Below, piece after piece: positions 1-4,689 of a DNA stretch of 7,448 bases. Position 1 is the first letter of the stretch, and the number at the start of each line of letters is the position of its first letter. The DNA comes from an uncultured Eubacteriales bacterium (lineage in GTDB: Bacteria; Bacillota; Clostridia; Lachnospirales; Lachnospiraceae): contig ONWK01000087.1 of the NCBI GenBank assembly GCA_900321505.1, positions 1 through 7,448 of the forward strand, in the 5' to 3' direction. The notes beneath the pieces were generated by a model, which was not told where the DNA came from, made no database searches, and saw only the letters and a program-made list of their open reading frames with translations. The translations under genes were made by a program, and so were the position numbers.

Positions 1-1
1 A

Positions 2-1090
2 ACTGACGACGCTGATGCTGAGGCAATACTTGTCCGCAGCGCATCCATGCATGAAATGGAACTTTCAGACAAGCTCCTTGCAGTTGCGCGCGCCGGCGCG
101 GGCGTTAACAACATTCCGCTGGACAAGTGTGCGGAGCAGGGTATCGTAGTATTCAATACACCCGGTGCAAATGCAAACGGTGTTAAGGAGCTGGTTGTTG
201 CCGGCATGCTTATGGCAGCAAGAGATATCATCGGTGGAGCAAACTGGGTTACAGCCAATGCAGCAGATGAGAATATCGCAAAGACGGCTGAGAAGGAGAA
301 GAAGAACTTCGCAGGAACCGAGATCTACGGCAAGAAGCTTGGTGTTATCGGACTGGGAGCCATCGGTGCAAAGGTTGCAAACGTGGGCGTCCGTCTCGGC
401 ATGGAGGTTTACGGATATGATCCCTTCGTATCTGTAGATGCAGCATGGGGTCTGTCACGTTCCGTAAAGCATATCACAAATGTAAATGATATCTTTACAA
501 CCTGTGATTATATCACGATCCATGTGCCGCTTCTTGATTCCACAAAGGGTATGATCAATGCAGAAGCCATCAGCCAGATGAAGGACGGCGTTGTCATCCT
601 CAACTTCGCAAGAGATATCCTGTGTGATGAGGCTGCAGTTCTTGCAGGCATCGAGTCAGGCAAGATAGCAAAGTATGTGACCGACTTCGCAAATCCGACA
701 GTTGCCGGAAAGAAGAACGTCATCGTTACTCCGCATCTCGGAGCATCCACAGAGGAATCCGAGGACAACTGTGCAGTTATGGCTGTAAAGGAGATCAAGG
801 ACTTTATCGAGAACGGAAATGTAAAGAACTCCGTAAACTATCCTGCATGTGATGCAGGCGTATGCCAGGATGCAGGCCGTCTTACGGTATGCCACAAGAA
901 TATCCCGAACATGCTCACACAGTTCACAGGTCTTTTTGCATCCAAGGGTGTAAATGTGTCTGAAATGGTAAGCAAGTCCAGAGGAGAGTATGCATATACC
1001 ATCCTCGATATCAGTGTAGCTGCCGATCAGGAAGTTGCAGATGAGATCGCAAAGATCGACGGCGTTGTACGTGTACGCGTGATCAAATAA
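2..1090 (+). CDS. serA: D-3-phosphoglycerate dehydrogenase, 5'-truncated by the window edge
   Basis: Cytosolic enzyme that oxidises 3-phosphoglycerate to 3-phosphohydroxypyruvate with NAD+, the first step of serine synthesis. The frame is open from the window edge, so the ATG at 47 is internal. The 362 visible residues lack roughly 25 N-terminal ones compared with the usual short clostridial SerA (about 387, from memory). Visible landmarks, numbered from the edge: ARAGAGVNNIP substrate-loop region, the Rossmann GLGAIG motif (117-122), catalytic Arg in NFARD (R204), catalytic His in TPHLGAST (H245), and a C-terminal ACT domain (about 293-362). The ACT domain starts with an HKN motif (H298, N300) like the serine-binding HxN of feedback-inhibited SerA, so serine inhibition is inferred. 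The loop between R204 and H245 is short and lacks the usual catalytic Glu of DVFxxEP (here TDFANP). serC probably lies upstream, outside the window. No classical terminator follows the TAA. Confidence 0.96.
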   Translation, partial: TDDADAEAILVRSASMHEMELSDKLLAVARAGAGVNNIPLDKCAEQGIVVFNTPGANANGVKELVVAGMLMAARDIIGGANWVTANAADENIAKTAEKEKKNFAGTEIYGKKLGVIGLGAIGAKVANVGVRLGMEVYGYDPFVSVDAAWGLSRSVKHITNVNDIFTTCDYITIHVPLLDSTKGMINAEAISQMKDGVVILNFARDILCDEAAVLAGIESGKIAKYVTDFANPTVAGKKNVIVTPHLGASTEESEDNCAVMAVKEIKDFIENGNVKNSVNYPACDAGVCQDAGRLTVCHKNIPNMLTQFTGLFASKGVNVSEMVSKSRGEYAYTILDISVAADQEVADEIAKIDGVVRVRVIK

Positions 1091-1170
1091 AGTGTAAGAC
1101 ACTGGGGGGTGCCTGTCGCTTTTGGGGGAATCGTGAAGTTTTGCTGTATTCTTCCTGTGTGACAGGCACT
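1091..1170 (+). repeat. REP-like / structured RNA element downstream of serA
   Basis: Directly after the serA stop is a small perfect hairpin (AGTGT-aag-ACACT, 1091-1103) and a run of six G. A larger folded unit follows. Outer arms GTGCCTGTC (1109-1117) and GACAGGCAC (1161-1169) are perfectly complementary over 9 bp. Inside them GGGGGAAT (1124-1131) can pair with ATTCTTCC (1148-1155) through two G-U wobbles. The wobbles make the inner stem work only for RNA read from the + strand. No T-run follows, so it is not a standard terminator. The GTGCCTGTC core resembles dispersed palindromic repeats that I associate with REP/RAYT-type elements in many bacteria; that link is recalled, not tested. It could also be a serA 3'-UTR structure. 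Confidence 0.55.
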
Positions 1171-1197
1171 CTTAATGTCAGATATATTATCATGATA

Positions 1198-1216
1198 TTT
1201 GAATGTTTGGTTCAAA
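1198..1216. promoter_or_regulatory. Possible operator dyad upstream of asd promoter
   Basis: TTTGAA and TTCAAA form a perfect 6-bp inverted repeat with a 7-bp spacer, ending 9 bp before the -35 box of the asd promoter. Position and symmetry would suit a dimeric regulator, but the sequence is AT-rich and such a dyad can occur by chance. No regulator family is recognised. Confidence 0.2.
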
Positions 1217-1225
1217 ACTATCAAT

Positions 1226-1254
1226 TTGCATAATAGGAAGATCAGAGATATAAT
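1226..1254 (+). promoter_or_regulatory. sigma-A-type promoter for asd
   Basis: A -35 TTGCAT (1226-1231) and a perfect -10 TATAAT (1249-1254) are separated by exactly 17 bp. Transcription would start near 1261, giving an untranslated leader of about 110 nt before the asd ATG at 1371. It is the best promoter match in the window and implies that asd is transcribed independently of serA. Confidence 0.8.
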
Positions 1255-1260
1255 ACGCTC

Positions 1261-1370
1261 AATCAGTTAAATATCCCGCCCTTCCGGGGTGAACAAAAAA
1301 GAAGCCAAGTCATGGACAGCTGCTCCAATGCGGGTGTTTGACTGGAAAACGAGCGAAAGGAGATAACATC
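1261..1370 (+). promoter_or_regulatory. Structured 5' leader of asd, candidate cis-regulatory RNA
   Basis: Three local pairings can be seen. CCCG (1275-1278) and CGGG (1285-1288) form a short hairpin. AGTCA (1308-1312, with CC one base further out at 1305-1306) pairs with TGACT-GG (1339-1345). Stacked directly inside is TGGA (1313-1316) with TCCA (1324-1327). The 3' bulge of that stem contains GCGGG (1330-1334), complementary to the upstream CCCGC (1275-1279). This could make a pseudoknot, or an alternative to the first hairpin. An A-rich linker (1292-1303) separates the two parts. It is too short and lacks the motifs of the lysine, SAM or T-box families I know, so no ligand is proposed. The asd ribosome binding site (1356-1362) lies just 3' of the structure, so control of translation is plausible but inferred. 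Confidence 0.45.
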
Positions 1371-2465
1371 ATGGATAAAAAGTTGAAAGTCGGTATACTT
1401 GGTGCAACGGGTATGGTAGGACAGCGCTTTATTGCCCTTCTGGAGAATCATCCCTGGTATGAAGTGGTAACCGTAGCCGCTTCTCCGCGGAGTGCAGGAA
1501 AGACCTACGCTGAGGCAGTGGAGGGACGCTGGAAGATGGATACTCCGATCCCGGAAGCTGTAAAGAATCTTGTATTATATAATGTCAATGAAGTTGAAAA
1601 GGTTGCCGCAACGGTAGATTTCGTTTTCAGTGCGGTAGATATGACCAAGGATGAGATCAAGGCCATCGAGGAAGCTTACGCAAAGACCGAGACTCCCGTT
1701 GTTTCAAATAACAGCGCACACCGCTGGACTCCGGATGTGCCCATGGTAGTGCCGGAACTGAATCCCGAGCATTATGATGTCATCAAATACCAGAGAGAGC
1801 GTCTCGGAACAAAGAAGGGCTTTATCGCTGTTAAGCCCAACTGCTCCATCCAGAGCTATGCGCCGGCGCTTTTTGCACTGAAGGAATTCGAGCCCCAGGA
1901 GGTTGTGGTATCAACATACCAGGCCATTTCCGGAGCCGGCAAGACCTTTAAGGACTGGCCGGAGATGGAAGGAAATATCATTCCTTACATCGGCGGCGAG
2001 GAAGAAAAGAGCGAGCAGGAGCCTCTCAGGATCTGGGGTAAGGTTGAGGACGGCGTGATAAAAAAATGCGAGAACGGTCCGAAGATCACAAGCCAGTGCA
2101 TCCGTGTACCCGTACTTAACGGACATACGGCTACTGTATTTGTAAACTTTAAGAAGAAGCCGACGAAGGAACAGATCATCGAGGCGTGGAGAAGCTTTAA
2201 GGGCGAGCCTCAGGAGCTGGAGCTTCCTTCGGCACCGAAGCAGTTCATTCAGTATCTGGAGGATGACAACCGTCCGCAGATAAAGCTGGATGTGGATTTT
2301 GAGAATGGCATGGGCGTTTCCATGGGACGTCTTCGTGAGGACAGCCTTTTCGATTACAAGTTCGTAGGTCTTTCCCACAATACCGTCCGCGGAGCTGCCG
2401 GAGGAGCTGTTCTTTCAGCAGAACTGCTGACCGCAAAGGGCTATATTTCAGCTAAAGAAGACTAA
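1371..2465 (+). CDS. asd: Aspartate-semialdehyde dehydrogenase (archaeal/Gram-positive type)
   Basis: Cytosolic enzyme that reduces L-aspartyl-4-phosphate to aspartate-4-semialdehyde with NADPH, the step before the lysine/diaminopimelate and threonine/methionine branches divide. The 364 residues match the usual size of this subgroup. N-terminal nucleotide-binding motif GILGATGMVG (8-17), active-site Cys in KPNCSIQ (C158), an AISGAGK stretch in the catalytic domain, active-site His in LNGHTA (H252), and the C-terminal NTVRGAAGGAVL helix typical of the family. The start is the ATG at 1371 with AAAGGAG (1356-1362) 8 nt upstream. An in-frame TTG at 1338 would put the Shine-Dalgarno inside the gene and is unlikely. 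It has its own promoter and a terminator, so it looks monocistronic. Regulation may act through the structured leader. Confidence 0.96.
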   Translation: MDKKLKVGILGATGMVGQRFIALLENHPWYEVVTVAASPRSAGKTYAEAVEGRWKMDTPIPEAVKNLVLYNVNEVEKVAATVDFVFSAVDMTKDEIKAIEEAYAKTETPVVSNNSAHRWTPDVPMVVPELNPEHYDVIKYQRERLGTKKGFIAVKPNCSIQSYAPALFALKEFEPQEVVVSTYQAISGAGKTFKDWPEMEGNIIPYIGGEEEKSEQEPLRIWGKVEDGVIKKCENGPKITSQCIRVPVLNGHTATVFVNFKKKPTKEQIIEAWRSFKGEPQELELPSAPKQFIQYLEDDNRPQIKLDVDFENGMGVSMGRLREDSLFDYKFVGLSHNTVRGAAGGAVLSAELLTAKGYISAKED

Positions 2466-2481
2466 AACAGTCATATTAAAG

Positions 2482-2510
2482 AACAACCCGCCGTCCGGCG
2501 GGTTGTTTTA
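2482..2510 (+). terminator. Rho-independent terminator of asd
   Basis: An 11-bp perfect stem (2482-2492 with 2497-2507) with loop GTCC, GC-rich at the top, runs into TTGTTTTA. It begins 17 nt after the asd stop codon. The A-rich bases on the left side give some symmetry, so weak activity in the opposite direction is possible. Confidence 0.88.
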
Positions 2511-2520
2511 TGCGCGATAC

Positions 2521-2560
2521 GGCCGGCAAGTATGCGTGCTTGCACGCATATTTGCCGGCC
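2521..2560. repeat. Large intergenic palindrome 1 (18-bp stem)
   Basis: Bases 2521-2538 pair with 2543-2560 around the loop CTTG. The outer part is GGCCGGCAA/TTGCCGGCC, then one G-T pair, then TATGCGTG/CACGCATA. CGCG at 2513-2516 and 2563-2566 can extend the stem across a small internal loop. No T-run follows and the asd terminator lies just upstream, so a second terminator is not needed. It looks like a dispersed palindromic unit or part of a small structured RNA. Copy number elsewhere in the genome cannot be seen here. Confidence 0.7.
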
Positions 2561-2568
2561 AACGCGAC

Positions 2569-2606
2569 ATCGAGCAGGAGGATGGTTCCCCTGCCTCCTA
2601 CTCGAT
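2569..2606. repeat. Large intergenic palindrome 2 (13-bp stem, one mismatch)
   Basis: ATCGAG-C-AGGAGG (2569-2581) pairs with CCTCCT-A-CTCGAT (2594-2606), with a single C/A mismatch and a 12-nt loop. It lies 8 bp after palindrome 1, and the two probably belong to one element spanning about 2513-2606. The AGGAGG in the left arm resembles a ribosome binding site, but no reading frame follows it. Confidence 0.6.
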
Positions 2607-2651
2607 TGAGAAAAACTAAAAAAAAGAGTACCATTTTTTATTGAAATAGGT

Positions 2652-2657
2652 TATAAT
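2652..2657 (+). promoter_or_regulatory. Probable -10 box for the P-loop kinase gene
   Basis: A perfect TATAAT lies 48 bp before the ATG at 2706. The region at the expected -35 distance (about 2629-2634, TACCAT) is a poor match, and the nearby TTGAAA (2641-2646) is only 5 bp away, too close to serve. The poly-A/poly-T stretches at 2611-2640 could act as an UP-like element. Start of transcription would be near 2664. Confidence 0.45.
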
Positions 2658-2705
2658 GTCCTGTAGGTTTGTGATAAAAACACGAGAAAGGTATTTAGAT
2701 TCACC

Positions 2706-3281
2706 ATGAAGAAGAAAAAACTGATACTTGTAACCTCTCCACCGGCATGTGGAAAGACATTTATTTCAAAGAAGCTGGCACAGGCTCTTACCAATTGTGT
2801 TTATCTGGATAAGGATACCCTGATCGTGCTTTCAAAGCAGATCTTCAAGGTGGCGGGAGAGGAGTATAACCGCTCATCTGATTTCTTCCAGAGAGAGATC
2901 CGTGACTATGAGTACTATGCGGTACTTGACCTTGCATTTGATGCACTTGATTATAACGATACCGTATTGATCAATGCTCCCTTCACGGATGAGATACGTG
3001 ATGATGATTATCTGGATCGTCTCCGCCATAAACTGGAGGAGAAGAATGCAGTGCTCTGTGTGATCTGGGTTCATACGGATGTTGAGGTTGCACACCAGAG
3101 GATGATCAAACGGAATTCCGACAGAGACGTATGGAAGCTGGAGCATTGGGATGAGTATATTTCTACCCAGAATTTCCATAAGCCCGGGAATATTCCGGAG
3201 TTGTTTGTATTCAATAATTCTTCGGATGAAGATTTCAAGAAGTCGCTTAACGACGCTGTAGCTTACATTCGGGGAGAATGA
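2706..3281 (+). CDS. Small P-loop NTPase / AAA_33-type kinase-like protein, function unknown
   Basis: A 191-residue soluble protein with no signal peptide or membrane segment. The N-terminus has a beta strand (LILVT) running into a variant Walker A, SPPACGKT (11-18), in which Ser replaces the first Gly of GxxxxGKT. A YLDKDTL motif (33-39) follows, as in AAA_33 and nucleoside/shikimate-kinase-like proteins, then a hydrophobic strand ending in NAPF that may play the Walker B role, and a strand-plus-arginine segment (VIWVHTD, then QRMIKRNSDRD) like the LID region of small-molecule kinases. The fold call is good; the substrate is unknown. ATG 2706 is the only reasonable start, but the purine-rich GAGAAAGG (2684-2691) is 14 nt away, so translation may be weak. 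It is bounded by a possible promoter and a strong terminator, suggesting a single-gene unit. Confidence 0.85.
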   Translation: MKKKKLILVTSPPACGKTFISKKLAQALTNCVYLDKDTLIVLSKQIFKVAGEEYNRSSDFFQREIRDYEYYAVLDLAFDALDYNDTVLINAPFTDEIRDDDYLDRLRHKLEEKNAVLCVIWVHTDVEVAHQRMIKRNSDRDVWKLEHWDEYISTQNFHKPGNIPELFVFNNSSDEDFKKSLNDAVAYIRGE

Positions 3282-3288
3282 CGACGAG

Positions 3289-3322
3289 GGGGCCGGGGTT
3301 AGACCGGCCCCTTGTTATCTTT
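3289..3322 (+). terminator. Terminator-like hairpin between the kinase gene and the DUF1015 gene
   Basis: GGGGCCGG (3289-3296) pairs perfectly with CCGGCCCC (3304-3311) around a 7-nt loop and is followed by the T-rich TTGTTATCTTT. It starts 8 bases after the kinase stop codon and ends only 7 bases before the GGAGGA ribosome binding site of the next gene. It therefore either ends the kinase transcript or acts as a partial terminator that sets the level of DUF1015 expression. Confidence 0.85.
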
Positions 3323-3342
3323 ATATTTCGGAGGATCATTCC

Positions 3343-4581
3343 ATGGCTGTGATCAGACCATTTGCGGCATACCGCCCGGCAGAAGAGCTGGTGGAAGCGG
3401 TTGCTGCGTTACCTTATGATGTATATAACCGGAAGGAAGCAAAGGAAGAGGTTGAGAGGGAGCCAAAGTCATTTCTTCGGATCGACCGCCCCGAGACCCA
3501 GCATCCTGATGATTTTGACATGTACAGTGATGAAGCATATGCGACGGCAAGAAGGCTTCTTGATGAGAGCCTTGAGGACGGAACATATGTAAAGGAGGAT
3601 GCTCCCGCATATTATATTTATGAGCTTGTCATGGACGGACGTTCCCAGACGGGTCTTGTGGGATGCGCTTCCATAGACGACTACGAGACAGGTGTAATTA
3701 AAAAGCATGAGAATACAAGGGAAGAGAAGGAACTGGACCGCATCAGGCATATCGATACCTGTGATGCACAGACGGGTCCCATCTTTCTTGCGTACAGGGA
3801 ACAGCCGGAGATAAGCGTTATAATCCGCTGTATACAGCAGGAGGAAGAGCCGGTTTATGATTTTACCGCACCTGACGGTGTGATCCACAGGGTATGGATC
3901 ATAGACGATCCCGAGGATATCAATGCTATTGAAAAAGAGTTTGCGGAGATCGACCAGATATATATTGCTGACGGACATCACCGTGCGGCATCTGCCGTAA
4001 AGGTAGGTAAGAAGAGACGTACGGAGCATCCGGACTATGACGGCAGTGAGGAATTTAACTTCTTCCTTTCCGTGCTTTTCCCGGACAGCGAGCTGGCCAT
4101 ACTGCCTTACAACAGAGTTGTAAAGGACTGGAACGGATGGGATGCTGAGAAGTTTCTTGGAAAGCTGGGCGAGCTCGGAACGGTTGAGTCATCTGATACC
4201 CCCGTACAGCCTGATAAGAAGGGCACGGTGGGAGTATATCTGCCGGGTCAGTGGTACAGCTTTACATTTGCAAAGGAATATCTGTCTGACGATCCCGTGG
4301 ATGGACTTGATGTATCACTGCTGCAGAAATATGTACTTCAGCCGGTGTTCGGCATAGATGATCCGAGAACCGATAACCGTATAGATTTCGTAGGCGGTAT
4401 CAGGGGCCTTGAGGGCCTTGAAAAAAGAGTGGCCGAGGATTCGGTCATTGCCTTTTCCATGTATCCTACATCCATTAGGGAGCTTTTCGATGTAGCGGAT
4501 GCCGGTATGCTCATGCCGCCGAAATCCACATGGTTTGAACCAAAGCTGAGAAGCGGTATTTTTATTCACAGCCTGTCATGA
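3343..4581 (+). CDS. DUF1015 family protein, probable serine-pathway protein
   Basis: A 412-residue soluble protein recognised as full-length DUF1015. Visible signatures: an N-terminal LPYDVYN (23-29), an IKKHENTR block (119-126), IADGHHRAASA around 208-218, and the C-terminal block MPPKSTWFEPK followed by RSGIFIHSL at the end. GGAGGA (3330-3335) lies 7 nt before the ATG. DUF1015 genes are very often next to serC/serA in Firmicutes and other bacteria, and I recall proposals tying the family to serine synthesis, possibly as an alternative phosphoserine phosphatase. I cannot verify that here. The DGHHR motif resembles the ParB/SerK-type fold, which includes free-serine kinases, so a phosphoserine/serine active site is a reasonable inference. 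Here serA is 2.2 kb upstream. No terminator separates it from glgB. Confidence 0.9.
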   Translation: MAVIRPFAAYRPAEELVEAVAALPYDVYNRKEAKEEVEREPKSFLRIDRPETQHPDDFDMYSDEAYATARRLLDESLEDGTYVKEDAPAYYIYELVMDGRSQTGLVGCASIDDYETGVIKKHENTREEKELDRIRHIDTCDAQTGPIFLAYREQPEISVIIRCIQQEEEPVYDFTAPDGVIHRVWIIDDPEDINAIEKEFAEIDQIYIADGHHRAASAVKVGKKRRTEHPDYDGSEEFNFFLSVLFPDSELAILPYNRVVKDWNGWDAEKFLGKLGELGTVESSDTPVQPDKKGTVGVYLPGQWYSFTFAKEYLSDDPVDGLDVSLLQKYVLQPVFGIDDPRTDNRIDFVGGIRGLEGLEKRVAEDSVIAFSMYPTSIRELFDVADAGMLMPPKSTWFEPKLRSGIFIHSLS

Positions 4582-4689
4582 CAGCAAAGAGGATGAGGGG
4601 CTGTAAAGCTGGGTTGAATTTTGAAAAAAGGGAAGAGTGTAGTCAGAGAAGCAAGAGGGACCGGCTACGGGAAGGAACAGGGTCAGTAT

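Noticed and set aside
1188..1197. 10-bp palindrome TATCATGATA upstream of the asd promoter
   Set aside because: AT-rich and short, expected by chance in such a gap; no second copy seen at the promoter.
1312..1341. Nine-codon leader ORF before asd (M-D-S-C-S-N-A-G-V)
   Set aside because: No convincing ribosome binding site and no run of Lys, Thr, Met or Asp codons, so it does not look like an attenuator peptide.
1338..1370. TTG at 1338 as an upstream start for Asd
   Set aside because: It would place the strong AAAGGAG site inside the coding region; family proteins start close to the MDKKLKVGILG segment.
1261..1370. Lysine riboswitch, SAM riboswitch or T-box before asd
   Set aside because: The leader is too short for the lysine and T-box classes and none of their conserved words can be found.
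4573..4584. Perfect 12-bp palindrome CTGTCATGACAG at the DUF1015 stop
   Set aside because: Overlaps coding sequence and the stop codon, no nearby promoter; probably chance.
4614..4643. Possible promoter TTGAAT - 18 bp - TGTAGT before glgB
   Set aside because: The -10 is poor and spacing is not ideal; not enough to call a promoter.
4621..4689. TTG at 4621 as the GlgB start, adding 23 residues
   Set aside because: No ribosome binding site at proper distance, and the extra residues look unlike the GlgB N-terminus; ATG 4690 has a purine-rich GGGAAGGAA upstream.
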